Program-made: the position numbers and the translations under genes
In this document: positions 21,235-32,285 of the stretch, piece after piece
How positions within the stretch are numbered: position 1 is the first letter of the stretch
Layout of the letters: every line of letters starts with the position of its first letter
Assembly (NCBI RefSeq): GCF_000695835.1
Contig: NZ_CP007521.1
Location: 682,001 to 746,000 of the forward strand
Reading direction: 5' to 3'
DNA: 64,000 nucleotides
Source: Mycoplasmopsis californica
Lineage (GTDB): Bacteria > Bacillota_I > Bacilli_A > Mycoplasmatales > Metamycoplasmataceae
The notes under the pieces: model-generated
What the model was told of the DNA's origin: nothing
The model's database searches: none
The model's input: only the letters and a program-made list of their open reading frames with translations

Positions 21235-24200
21235 TTAAAATAAACTTATTTGGTCAGTTTCATCAATATTTGAAAAAACGCCAATTTGTTTTAATTTTTC
21301 AATTAATGTTTTATTCACTTTTGCCCGAGATGCAAAGTCCTCAATCGAAGTAAATTGTTTCTGCTCACGAGTATTAACAATCGATTCAGCAACTGCATCA
21401 CCTAATCCGTCTAATGATTTGAATGGTGGAATTAAACATTGGTTCTCATTGTCAATTAATCATTCGTGTGCTAGCGATTTTTCAAGATCTATATTAGCAA
21501 TATATAAACCTCGTGCGTAAAGTTCTCTTGTAATTTCTAGGGTTGGCATTAAATCTTTATCTTTTGTTGTGAGTTCCTCTTTAGATAAAGATTGAAGTAA
21601 AACAAGTTTGTTATGAGCCTTTTTTCCGCCTTTAACATCAACCATGCTTGCAATATCCACTGCTTTAGCGTGTGTAGCAAAATATGATGCGTAAAATGCT
21701 AATGGATAGTGAATTTTAAATCAACCGATTCAATAACCCATCAAAACATACGCCACTGCGTGAGCTTTTGGGAACATATAAGCAATTTTATTCATTGAAT
21801 CTAGTTGTCAATTAGGTACCCCGAACTCCGTAAGTTTAGCCTCCTCATCTTTTGTTAAACCTTTACCTTTACGTACTTTTTCCATAATATCAAAAGCAAA
21901 TTTGTTAGGTACGCCTTGTGAAACTAACTTAGCTAAAATGTCATCACGACAGCTAAATATTTCAGATAATTTAAACCCTTGCTTCATAATCAAATCTTGA
22001 TTATTGTCAATTCACACATCAGTTCCATGACTCAATCCAGAAACTGAAACTAAATCAGCAAATGAGCGAGGCTTAACTTGCGTCAGCATTTGACGCACAA
22101 ATGAAGTTCCAAATTCTGGTAAACCCAATGCACCTGTTGGTTCATTGCCTATTTGAATTGATTCAATCCCTAATGGCGATGTTGAAGAAAATAATTCAAA
22201 AGTGTCTTTATCATTTTTAGGTACCTGAGAAATATTGATTCCTGTGTATTTTTCAAGCATTTTAATTACAGTAGGGTTATCATGCCCTAATAAATCTAAT
22301 TTTAAAACATTATCGTGTATTGCCTTAAAATCGAAATGCGTCGTAAATCAAGATGAAGTATTGTCATCTGCGGGATAATTAATTGGCGTAAAATCGCTAA
22401 CATCATATTCTTTTGGAATAATAATAATTCCACCTGGATGTTGTCCTGTTGTTCGTTTAACGCCTTCAATTTTTTTAGCTAAATAAGCTGTGTATGATGA
22501 TGAATAATTTTTGCGTGTTTCTTCGCAAAAATTCTTAACAAATTGATACCCAGTCTTAAAAGCGACAGTAGATATAGTGCCGGCTCTAAGTGTGTGCGAT
22601 TCACCAAATAATCTCTTAACCTCATTGTGAACCTCGCTTTGGAAATCCCCAGAAAAGTTAAGGTCAATATCAGGAACTTTGTCGGCATTAAATCCTAGGA
22701 AAGTTTCAAAAGCAATCGTGTGACCTTCACGTAATAAATCTACATTGCACTTATTACATTTTTTAGCTGGAAGATCATATGCCGATGTTACACCATCAAT
22801 CTTTGCCAATTCAAAAAACTTACAATTAGGGCACAAATAATATGGCTCAATCGGGTTTACCTCACTAATATTAGTTAGGGTTGCTACCAGTGAGGAACCA
22901 ACCGATCCACGCGAACCTACAAAGTAACCTTCATCTAGGGATTTTTTAACCAATTTATGTGAAATTCAGTATATAACGTCAAAACCATATTTAATAATCG
23001 GCGTCAATTCAGCTTCAATACGTTTTTCTATTATTTCAGGTAAATCTTCACCATATTTATCATGTGCAGTGTCATAAACCAATTTTTTTAATTTAACTGC
23101 CGAGTCATCAAATTTAGGTGTGTATAAATCTTTTTTAGTCACTTCAATTTCTTCACACATATCAGCAATTTTGTTTGTATTTTCAATTACTACTTCGTTA
23201 ATTAATTGTTCATCATCAAGAAAACTAAATTGTGCCAGCATCTGTGTAGTATTTAAAAACCACTGGTCAGGTATAGACATCGTATTTTCTCTTGCTCGCT
23301 CATAACTGTAAAGATAGTGTTTAGTATGTCCGATTCCATTGGCATAAACTAAAACCTCAAAAGCTTTTTTATCAGCAGGGTCTAGATAACGAACATCACC
23401 TGTCGCAACCGGAATTTTATTATATTTTTTAGCAGTTAGTATTATATCTTTTAGTGCGTATTCTAATTGATTCTGAGTAATAAAATCAGTCTCTACTCAG
23501 TGTTTGAACACTTGTGGAGCGGGTATTTCAATATAGTCATAACGTTGAATTTCATCTTCAAACTCACTGCGTGTTGAATAAAAATACGTATCAAGCAATT
23601 TAGACTTTAGAGTGCCCGAACCAAATAATAAGTCAGGGTCGCTTTTTATATCCTCAAAATAGGTTTTGGGGCGATCAGTAAAATTAGTTGTTAAACATTT
23701 TGATATCATTTCAAATTGTTTTTTTAACCCTGCTTGCGAACGTGCTAAAACACTAATTGAAAATGGAAATCTATCTTTATACTGGTTTTTTAATGAATAA
23801 TTTTGCAAATCAGCAAAAGTTGTAATATTTTTTAGTTTCATTTCATGCACTAATTCAACTCAAACCTGCGCTAAGACTTTTGCATCATAATCGGCGCGGT
23901 GAGCAGTATTAGGGTCATATTTTACTCCTAAAAAATTCGCTAAATCACCTAATGAATGTTTTTTTCTCTCTGGAAATAATAAACGAGAAACTACTAACGT
24001 ATCGATAACAGCAACATTAGGAAATTCCATATCATGCAATCTAAATTGCTCTTTCAAAAAATTAAAGTCAAATTTTGCGTTGTGAGCAAGAGCTACATTA
24101 TTATGCAAAGCATCATAAATTTTTTGCAAACCTAATTTATAATCAAGTCCTTTTTCATCAATCATTTTTTGACTAATGCCAGTTAATCTGTGTGTAAATG

Positions 24201-25578
24201 GTTTAATTTCTTCTTTTGGTTTTAAGAAAAATTGCTGGATTTCAGGCGCCTGACCACTAACAGGCACTGAATGCGAACCATACTCAATTAATTCATGAAA
24301 TAAAGGGCTAAGACCGGTTGTCTCGATGTCAAAAGATACAAAATTAGTGCTTGAAATACTTCCATTAGGTACATAATTTAAAAAAACTTGTGGATTTTTT
24401 TTGAAAGTGGAGTATGAAGCTCCATAAAGCGCTTTAACCTTCGATTTTTTTGCGGCCGCAAAAAATTTTGGATATGCTTGTACAGCATCTAAATCATTAA
24501 TCGCAACCGCACTCATACCTAATTTCTCAGCTCGTTCAATAACCTCATTAGGGTCAATTATTCCATCCATTGTATTGAATTTTGAACAAATGTGCAATTC
24601 TACACGTTTTTTTGTGTCATTTGGGTTATCATAAACTATACCATTTGGATTTTCAACCACGGCATAATTATCAACGAAAACAAATCCTTCGTACTTACCT
24701 TGCGTTCGACCGCCAACTGAACCTTGAATACGAAGATAATTCCCAAGGACAAAATCCTTTTTAATTACCTCAGGAGAAATAGGTTCAGTTAAAAATCAGC
24801 GTGCTAAAATCGCATCCGTCCCGTCAGCGATTGATAATATATAAATATGTTTGCCGTTTTTGGTTTGGCGCGAATCGAACTCATATAATTCTCCACTAAA
24901 TTCAACTAGCGATTTTTCCTCAAATTCGTTAATTTCTTCAATTTTACAGATTTGGTATCTACGTTGAGAACGAGGCTTAAACCCAGTTTTTTCAGCGGTA
25001 TGGGATTGCTTAACATTTTTTTGATTTTTACGGCTTAATTCTTCATATTTACGAATTTCTTCCTTAAGATCAATTGTTTCTAACGGAGCACTGAATTCAA
25101 TTTCTTTTAATTCAGGAGAAAGTATTAAATGATTAAAACCATATTCGCGAAGTTCACGTTCAAGATTGCGAATTAATTGTGAAAATTCATTATAACCTAG
25201 TTTATCAATTGATATTATACGTGTAGTATAATCCCCAACAAATTCAAGATTATTAACTCAATTTATTTGTCTCAATTTTGAGTATTTCGGTTTCATATTT
25301 ATTAAAAAAACAATAAATTCAATCAAATTATCGCGTTTATACTGTAAAAAATCAAATTCAAAATCTGGCGAAATTTTATAATTGCGATTATTTTTAATTA
25401 AATTATAAAGAGTAAAATAATCATTAATTTTAACCTCATCAGCAAAAATAATTTGAACAGATAATGTGTCGTTTAAAAATGCCTTATCCGACATTTTTAA
25501 TGCAGTTTGTTGCATGCTTTGCGGAATCTCAAATTTAATAGATTCACAAAATTTTTTAAAACGAAGAACATCTTGCAT
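21235..25578 (-). CDS. polC: DNA polymerase III alpha subunit, Gram-positive PolC type
   Basis: 1447 residues, many TGA-Trp codons. PolC is the main replicative polymerase with a built-in 3'-5' exonuclease. Order: N-terminal region, OB fold (residues about 200-300), split PHP domain ([13 protein letters not shown]), exonuclease with DIETTG at 417-422 and HNAKFDFNF, palm with the zinc module CPNC at about 916-919 and CNKC, catalytic Asp pair in PDIDLNFSG near 970, and a C-terminal fingers/HhH section. The start is ATG 25578, 8 nt after AGGAGG; an in-frame GTG at 25587 overlaps the Shine-Dalgarno and is rejected. Confidence 0.97.
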
Positions 25579-25644
25579 TTTTGCCACCTCCTGATATGAA
25601 TATGTATTTTTTATTATACTAAATATAATAATTGCTTAACAAAC

Positions 25645-25668
25645 AAACCGCAACCCAAGCTGCGGTTT
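25645..25668 (-). terminator. terminator of the 121-aa conserved gene
   Basis: Eight-bp stem aaaccgca/tgcggttt with an 8-nt loop between the 121-aa gene and polC, T-rich on both sides. Confidence 0.65.
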
Positions 25669-25673
25669 TAACT

Positions 25674-26039
25674 TTAATCTAAATAAATATTTAAAAATTT
25701 ATCAACTAACGAATTTCGACGTTTATAGTATGTTGATTTTGAACAAAAGTCTTCATATCATTGCGAATCTTCGATATATCATACAAACTCACGTTCAAAT
25801 ATCTCCATTTCAAATCTTGTTAAGGTTGATATTGCGGTTTTCATACTGTTTGATAAAAATCTATATAAATTTCTATCACGTACTTGATTAAGTTTATCAT
25901 AACTATTTAATGAAAATTCTTCTCAATATTTTTTCTTTGCTTGTGCCAACTCAAGTTGACTTATATCTTGCACTGCTTTGTATTTAGTTAAATTGCTTTG
26001 CGTTTTAATTCCTCTTAATAGGACAGAATAATCGGTCAT
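25674..26039 (-). CDS. small conserved mycoplasma protein (possibly MG284/MPN403-like)
   Basis: 121 residues, ATG 26039 with AAAGGAG upstream; three TGA-Trp codons. The protein is rich in Tyr, Lys and Arg, predicted all-helical, with no membrane segment or signal. I recognise no catalytic motif. In M. genitalium a small unknown gene (MG284) sits next to proS, and here it also follows proS, so the positional match suggests the same family; similarity was not computed. Confidence 0.6.
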
Positions 26040-26055
26040 TTTACTCCTTTTTAAA

Positions 26056-26084
26056 TAAAAAAAGCCTAGCCAAAAGGGCTAGGC
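26056..26084 (-). terminator. proS terminator
   Basis: Stem gcctagcc/gggctaggc with an aaaa loop; on the minus strand it is followed by seven T. It lies 8 nt beyond the proS stop. Confidence 0.85.
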
Positions 26085-26091
26085 ATAATGA

Positions 26092-27522
26092 TTAATAAGC
26101 TCGAGCAAAAACGACAAATCTTTTGGTTTTTCTGCGACATGTTATACATGGGCCCATTTTTTCTATTTTTGTTAAGGATTTAGGAATGCACCGAGTTGTT
26201 GCTCCTGTTTCTTCTTGAATAGCCTTTTCTTCAGCTTCATGACAACAGAATGGAGCGTATACAAATTTTTGTTCTTTAATTCCTTGTTTAAAATCTTCAT
26301 AATTATCGATGATAACTATATTGCTATCCAAACGTTGTTTAGCGTTTTGATATAAATTATTGTGAATATCAGCTAAAATTCCTTTAATTTTCGCTTTTAC
26401 TTGATCTACTGGCAACTGTATTTTTTCAAGTGTATCACGGCGAACAAGAGTGACTAAACCATTTTCGAGATCTCTTGGCCCTACTTCAATACGAAGTGGC
26501 GTGCCTTGAATTTCTGAATTAGAAGCTTTAAAACCTGGATTTTTATCGCTTCTATCAACACGGACTCGATAAATTCTACCTAAACTTTTTTCTAATTCAT
26601 TCACGGTTTCTTGAACCTCAGTATTTTTAGCTCCAAATAATTCCAAAATATCAATTTGAACAGGTGCTACATATGGAGGGATAATTATTCCACGGTTATC
26701 TCCATGAGTCATAATTATAGCCCCTAATAAGCGAGTTGAAACACCTCAAGATGTTTGGTAAGCGTACTCTTGATTGTTGTTTTCATCTTTAAAAACGATC
26801 CCAAAAGTTTTAGAAAAATTCTGAGCTAAATAATGTGATGTGCCCGCCTGTAAAGCTCGTCCATCTTTCATCATCGCTTCGATAGTATAAGTTGAACATG
26901 CTCCTGCAAATTTTTCTTTTGGTGTTTTTTTACCAATAATAACTGGAATAGCAAGGTAATTTTTCAAAAATTTAGCATAAACAGAAATCATAGTTCTAGT
27001 TAAATGTCTTGCCTCACGAGGGTTGTTGTGGCAAGTATGCCCTTCTTGTCATAAAAACTCACGACTTCTTAAAAATGGATTGGTTGTTTTTTCCCAACGC
27101 ACAACATTTGCTCATTGATTGTAGATAATTGGTAAATCCTTGTATGATTCGATAGAATTTTTAAACAAATCTGCAAATAAAACTTCTGATGTAGGCCTTA
27201 CAAAAACTTTCTCATCAAGTTTTTCATTTCCAACGTGAGTAATGGTCGCTAACTCAGGGTTAAAACCATCGACATGCTCTTTTTCTTTATTAAATAATCT
27301 TTCCGGAATTAAAAGTGGTAAATAGACGTTTTGAACTCCATAATTTTTAAACTCTTCATTTAATTGTTTCTGAATCAATTCTCAAATACCATAAGAATTC
27401 GGTTTAAAAACTAATGTTCCTTTTAACGGTCCATAGGCAATCAGGTTTCCCTGTTTAACAACATCTGTATATCAGCGCGAAAAATCTTTTTCTAAAGGTG
27501 TAATTTTATCTAATTCTTTCAT
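26092..27522 (-). CDS. proS: prolyl-tRNA synthetase, archaeal/eukaryote-type
   Basis: 476 residues. It charges tRNA-Pro. The class II motif 2 and 3 regions and the MTHGDNRGIIIPPYVAPVQ stretch identify the short archaeal/eukaryotic form, which lacks the bacterial editing insertion; the C-terminal zinc domain with CCHEAEEKA and CITCR and the final Tyr also fit. Mycoplasmas are known to carry this form. ATG 27522 has TATAAT 7 nt upstream and no Shine-Dalgarno, so the mRNA should be leaderless. Confidence 0.95.
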
Positions 27523-27529
27523 GAGTTTA

Positions 27530-27535
27530 ATTATA
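27530..27535 (-). promoter_or_regulatory. -10 box of proS, likely leaderless
   Basis: On the minus strand this is TATAAT, 7 nt before the proS ATG, with no room for a Shine-Dalgarno site. Confidence 0.55.
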
Positions 27536-27546
27536 TATTAATGTGT

Positions 27547-27583
27547 AAAAATAGCTAAAAAATGCTTTAAAAAAGCTATTTTT
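27547..27583 (-). terminator. terminator behind aldehyde dehydrogenase gene
   Basis: Ten-bp stem aaaaatagct/agctattttt with a 17-nt loop, between the aldehyde dehydrogenase stop and the proS promoter. Confidence 0.55.
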
Positions 27584-27599
27584 GTTACTTTTAATATTA

Positions 27600-28940
27600 T
27601 TATTTTAAAAATTTCTTAATTAAATTAATCTTTTTATCTGTATATGGATGAGTATTTAGTTTTGTGCCAAAGCCTCATCTAGAATAACAACTCACAACAT
27701 TTGAAAATGCTAAAAAACCTTGATAACCATGACTGCGACCTCACCCTGATGACCCAACGCCCCCAAATGGTAAATTATAATTAGCTAATTGCAACATTAT
27801 TTCATTAGTTACGACCGCACCAGTACGCACCCGTTCTACAATAACGTTTTCAAAATTTTTACTTTTCGTGAATACATACGTTGCAAGCGGTTCCCCATTT
27901 GATTTAATAAAATCTAAAACCTCAGATATCTCACTATATGAAACAACAGGTAATAATGGCCCAAAAATCTCATCAACCATTAACTCACTGTTAAAAGTTG
28001 TTTTTATTGCTTTTGGAAGTATTTTTGTATCTTTCACTGTCAATTCTGTGTTTTTAGCTAAATTTAGCAACCTATCAAAATGTTTTTTATTAATTATTTT
28101 TGGATACTCATCAATATGTTTTTCGAACTCTGATGATAATTTATTGAACTTATCAATAAAAATATCTATTTTATCTTTATGAATTGCGACATAATCCGGA
28201 GCTACACAAGTTTGTCCAGCATTTATCACCTTAGAATTAAAGACTTTTTCAACAGATTGGTCAATATTAATGTTTTGATCGATTATGACAGGGCATTTGC
28301 CACCTAGCTCTAAAATTATCGCTGTATTCGTAGAACATAATTGTTGACGTACTAATGAACCAACACGTTGAGACCCAGTAAAAAATACTATATCAAATTT
28401 ATTCATAAGCATTTCTTTGGTACTATCCACGTCCGATGACATAACGTAAATATAACGCGAATCTACTGTATTATTAAATAAATTCGTCAGTAAATAACTA
28501 GTTTCAGGACTTGATTCCGATGGCTTCAAAATTACTCTATTACCAGCCGCAATCGCAGATATAATAGGCATTAATGAAAGATAAAAAGGGTAATTCCATG
28601 GACTAATTATTAATGCTATCCCCATTGCTTGTGGAATTAATTTTGAACTACCTCCAAATAATAAAATTGGTGTTTTTGCTCTTTTTGGTTTCATCCATTT
28701 TTTAAGTTGTGAAATGGTTAAAGATAACTCCTTCAAAACTAATCCGATTTCACTAAAATATGCTTCGCTCTTATGTTTATTAAGATCCGAGCTTAGAGCC
28801 TTTGATACTAATTCTATATTGCCTTGAATTGCTGTTTTAATAGCTTTTAGAGTTTTAATTCGTTCTATATAAGAAATGTATGGGCTACAAATTGTATCCT
28901 CATACATTTTTTTATAAGTTTTTCTATCTTTTTCTGTCAA
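27600..28940 (-). CDS. NAD(P)-dependent aldehyde dehydrogenase
   Basis: 446 residues. It oxidises aldehydes to acids. Typical stretches are ISPWNYPFYLSLMPIISAIAAGN, the coenzyme loop FTGSQRVG, the general-base motif LELGGKCP, catalytic Cys in NAGQTCVAPDYV, EIFGPLLPVVSY and LPFGGVGSSG. The short length and lack of an N-terminal extension resemble class 3 ALDHs. The start is probably TTG 28940, three nt after the pepP-family stop and behind GGAAGAG; the next candidate is ATG 28907. Directly after the peptidase gene, so probably cotranscribed. Confidence 0.9.
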
Positions 28941-28942
28941 AA

Positions 28943-29998
28943 CTACTCTTCCGGATTCGAAAATACATAACGGCCAGTTTCGGTCACTAAAACATCATCT
29001 TCATTTCTAGCTCCGCCCAGACCTTCAATGTAAATACCTGGCTCAACAGTAATAATCATTCCTGGCTCTAAAATGTAATCTTTACCTTTTGAACTAACGT
29101 ATGGTAATTCATGCACATCGATGCCTAATCCATGACCTGTTCCGTGAACAAAATACTCTCCATAACCGGCTTTTTCAATATATTCACGACAAATTCGATC
29201 AATTTCACTAGCTTTAATTCCTGGTCGAACAGCATCTCTCCCTGCTTTTGCAGCACCTAAAACAATATCTAGAATCTCTTTTGCTTTCGGATCGTTTGGA
29301 GTATCATCTCCCCTTTCATCCCAAAGAATGAATGTACGTGTAATATCTGCTGAATAACCTTTATATAATGCACCAAAATCTATTTTTAACAGATCACCAG
29401 CGACTAATTTTCGATCAGTTGGATGATGATGTGGTTCCGCTGATGAAGGTCCGGTTGCAATGATTTCATCAAAACTCTCTTTATCAACGCCATTCAATTT
29501 CATTAAATAGTTAAGTTTTGCTGCAACCTGTTTTTCAGTAAAACCAGGAGTTATTCATTTTTTTAATTGTCATAAACTTTTCATTGATTTATCGACTGCA
29601 TCTTGAATTTTTTGAATTTCTTCTGCTGATTTTATAATTCTTAACTCTTGTCCCAAAATTCAAACTTCTTCATCTGCGCCAATAATATTTTTTAAATATT
29701 CATAAGTTTGCAAGTTTAAATAGTCTTTTTCAAAAGCGACTTTTTTATATTTTTTCTTCGCAAAAAAGTCTTTTAAAGCACTACCTTGCAACAAATGAAT
29801 CTCTGCATTTTTTGCATTATTTCGAGCATACTCAATATATCTTCCATCAACAAATAAGTGAGCATTATTTTTTTCTATCACCAAATATCCGTCAGTTGTT
29901 TGAATTCCGGTGTATCATAGTCTTGTTTGTGCAGCTTCCGAAACAATTGCGTCAACATTATGTTCTGCAAACACTTTATCTAAATATTTTCTATTCAT
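28943..29998 (-). CDS. pepP: M24 aminopeptidase P family (Xaa-Pro peptidase)
   Basis: 351 residues. It removes N-terminal residues ahead of proline and would help use host peptides. An N-terminal creatinase-like domain (about 1-125) precedes the pita-bread fold with metal ligands: Asp in LLKIDFGALYKGYSADITRTF, HGTGHGLGIDVHE, EPGMIITVEPGIY and GARNEDDVLVT. All five metal residues are visible. ATG 29998 follows GAGGT. It follows era by 11 nt on the same strand, so it may belong to the ybeY-cdd-era operon. Confidence 0.93.
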
Positions 29999-30009
29999 AT
30001 TTACCTCAT

Positions 30010-30879
30010 CTAATAGCCAAATTTTTTTAAGAATTTAGCATCATTTATTCATTTATTAGCTGTTTTAACTTTTAATCTTAGGTCTACCTTAATTCCAAAA
30101 AGATTCATTATTTGCTTTCTAGCATTGGTTCCAATTTGCTTTATCATCTGAGCATTTTTTCCAATAACCATTCCTTTTTGTGAGTCTTTTTTTACATAAA
30201 TTACTGCCTCTATACTGATCAAATTATAATCTTCAATAAACTCAGAAACTTCAACAGCAATTGAGTGTGGTAATTCTTCACGTAACAATTTCATTGCCGA
30301 TACACGAATTATTTCTTTTGTCATGAATCGCATTGATTTATCAGTTATATAATCCTCGTCGTAGTATGGGTTTCCATCCTCCGTAAAAGTTTTTAATTCA
30401 TCAATTAGCATCCTTATAGAATTAGGATTTGATGTTGATACACTCAAAATTTTATTGAATCCATACTCATTTAATTGTGTTATCTTATCTTGAATTTCGG
30501 AAGGTGATTTAGCTAAATCAATTTTTGAAATTACGGCTATTTTATTATCTCTTGACTTAATTTTTTCCAAAATATTTTTATCACCTTGACCAATAGGTTC
30601 ATTTACAGGAGTTAAAAATAACACGCAGTCTATTCCGCTTAAAGCATCGAAAGCGTTTTTATTTAAGGATTCGCCTAATTTATTTAGCGGTTTATGAACA
30701 CCAGGTGTATCAACAAAAACAATTTGATACCCTTCCTCGTTATAAACACCACTAATTTGGTCGCGTGTTGTTTGTGGAATATTTGAAACTATTGCTAACT
30801 CATAGTTAAGAATAGAATTCAATAATGATGATTTACCAACATTTGGGCGACCAATTATCGTTACAATAGCTACCTTCAT
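30010..30879 (-). CDS. era: ribosome-assembly GTPase Era
   Basis: 289 residues. Era binds the 3' end of 16S rRNA during 30S assembly. G1 GRPNVGKSS at 7-15, G2 TTRDQISG, G3 DTPG and a G4 that reads SKID instead of the usual NKxD; the C-terminal KH domain has GMVIGKNAQMIKQIG. The Asn-to-Ser change in G4 is conservative but worth noting. The ATG overlaps the cdd stop (TAATG), and ybeY and cdd lie immediately upstream, a grouping common in Firmicutes. Confidence 0.95.
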
Positions 30880-31268
30880 TATTTAATTTGTTCACTTCTG
30901 ATTGGTAATGGCACTAATTCACCTAATTTAAATGTTTTTTTAATGTCGCCTGCTCCATTAAACAAGTGTACCAATGAATCATCAGTCATAAATTCTGTCA
31001 TTACTTGACGGCATCCTGCACAAGGCGAAATTACACCCTCTCCTGATGAAATTACATAAATTTCTTTAAATGTTCCTACTTTTGCCCCGTGTGCAACTGA
31101 ACCAAATAATGCTGAACGCTCAGCACATAATCCAGATGGAAATGCTGCGTTTTCAACATTAACCCCAGGTCACTCTCTACCTTGATCATCAATAGCAATA
31201 GCCGCAACCTTAAAATGTGATCAAGGGCAATATGAAAATTGTAATAAATCTTTTAATTTTTGAACCAT
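30879..31268 (-). CDS. cdd: cytidine deaminase
   Basis: 129 residues, with TGA-Trp codons that hide it in standard-code translation. It converts cytidine to uridine in pyrimidine salvage. Motifs: CPWSHFKVAA near the N-terminus, NVENAAFPSGLCAERSAL with one zinc Cys, and the pair in SPCAGCRQVM. ATG 31268 is preceded by GGGAGGAATAG. It lies between ybeY and era and shares one base with era. Confidence 0.95.
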
Positions 31269-31272
31269 AAAA

Positions 31273-31728
31273 CTATTCCTCCCTAGTAATTCCTAATGGA
31301 TTAAATATATTATCCACTATTTTGTCCATTTGTTTTTTTTCTTCCTCATTCTCATGGTCATAACCCATTAAATGAACTAATCCATGTGCAAATAAATAGC
31401 AATACTCGCGACGTAGCGAGTGATTGAATTCTTGTGCTTGTTGCTCAACTTTTTCATGACTTATAACCAATTCTCCAAGAGGTAATATTGGTAATTCATC
31501 ATAAACCTCATCCATACCAAAATCAAAAGACAAAATATCTGTTGGATAATCTTTATTCCGATATTCTTTATTTAATTCTTGAATTTTCAAATTATTAACT
31601 ATTGAGACGTCTAAAATGACTTGCTTTTCAATTTTAAAATAAGTTGCAAGATTTTTTAGTACTTGTTCATACTCTTTTTGAAATATAAATGAGTTTCCAT
31701 CTTCAATATTAATATTAAGTTCAATCAT
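31273..31728 (-). CDS. ybeY: endoribonuclease/rRNA maturation factor YbeY
   Basis: 151 residues. YbeY is a zinc metalloprotein needed for 16S rRNA 3' maturation. The zinc motif HxxxHxxxxxH appears as HGLVHLMGYDHENEEEKKQM, with LSFDFGM and GELVISHEKV upstream. First gene of ybeY-cdd-era. TATAAT (minus strand, 31736-31741) lies 7 nt ahead of ATG with no Shine-Dalgarno, indicating a leaderless transcript. Confidence 0.95.
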   Translation of the reverse strand: MIELNINIEDGNSFIFQKEYEQVLKNLATYFKIEKQVILDVSIVNNLKIQELNKEYRNKDYPTDILSFDFGMDEVYDELPILPLGELVISHEKVEQQAQEFNHSLRREYCYLFAHGLVHLMGYDHENEEEKKQMDKIVDNIFNPLGITREE

Positions 31729-31735
31729 AATTTAA

Positions 31736-31741
31736 ATTATA
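31736..31741 (-). promoter_or_regulatory. -10 box of ybeY operon, likely leaderless
   Basis: Minus-strand TATAAT separated from the ybeY ATG by 7 nt. Confidence 0.55.
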
Positions 31742-31824
31742 TAGTTATATAGGAACATTATTACCTATTTTAAATTTATTAGTGTAAAAAATACAAAATT
31801 AAATACACAATTAACGATTGCACT

Positions 31825-31853
31825 CATAAATCGACTGAATTAGTCAATTTATG
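31825..31853. repeat. intergenic inverted repeat
   Basis: cataaatcgact-gaatt-agtcaatttatg, 12-bp arms with one mismatch, between ybeY and the membrane gene behind the exporter. There is no T-run on the minus strand, so it is only a weak terminator candidate. Confidence 0.5.
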
Positions 31854-31898
31854 ACAAAATTAAATTTGCTAAATTTATAGATTTGTTGTCAGTAGATA

Positions 31899-32285
31899 TT
31901 AAATATTTCAAATCAAGGATCATAATTTTACTTTATCATAAAATAAAACGCCACTAACTTGTGTATTAGAAACGAGTTTAATTCCTGCAGGAATCTTATG
32001 AAAATTCACAATCACAGTCTCATTTATTTTGGTGAAATTAGATATTTTTAATAGATAAATTTTATTTAAATAACTTATTGAAACCTCTTTATTTTTTTCT
32101 AAATAAAAAAGCGATTTTTCAGGGGCGACCAGTATCATTTTTTTATTTTTATCAACTATAAAATTAATTTTAATTGTTTTTTCAACCTCAATATTGAGAA
32201 TAATAATAAACAAAGCTACACTTAACAAAAAGAGAATGAAAATTGAAAAATAAACAATTTTAGTTGGTTTTGTTAATTTTTTCAA
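31899..32285 (-). CDS. small single-pass membrane protein, putative partner of the C39 ABC exporter
   Basis: 128 residues after reading two TGA codons near the end as Trp. An N-terminal hydrophobic segment (about 11-31) follows a basic start, giving an N-in topology with an outside domain of about 95 residues rich in Lys, Ile and Val in alternating strands. No family recognised. It overlaps the exporter gene by 26 nt, the arrangement of an accessory (membrane-fusion-like) protein of a peptide exporter, but it is far shorter than HlyD-type proteins. Function is inferred only from linkage. Confidence 0.65.

Noticed and set aside
25579-25587. GTG start for polC three codons upstream
   Set aside because: This GTG lies inside the AGGAGG site; the ATG 8 nt after the site is the better start.
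31740-31898. Short minus-strand ORF (about 20 aa) downstream of the exporter partner, as a possible peptide cargo
   Set aside because: It has no Shine-Dalgarno and no Gly-Gly leader; such short frames are expected by chance in A/T-rich DNA.
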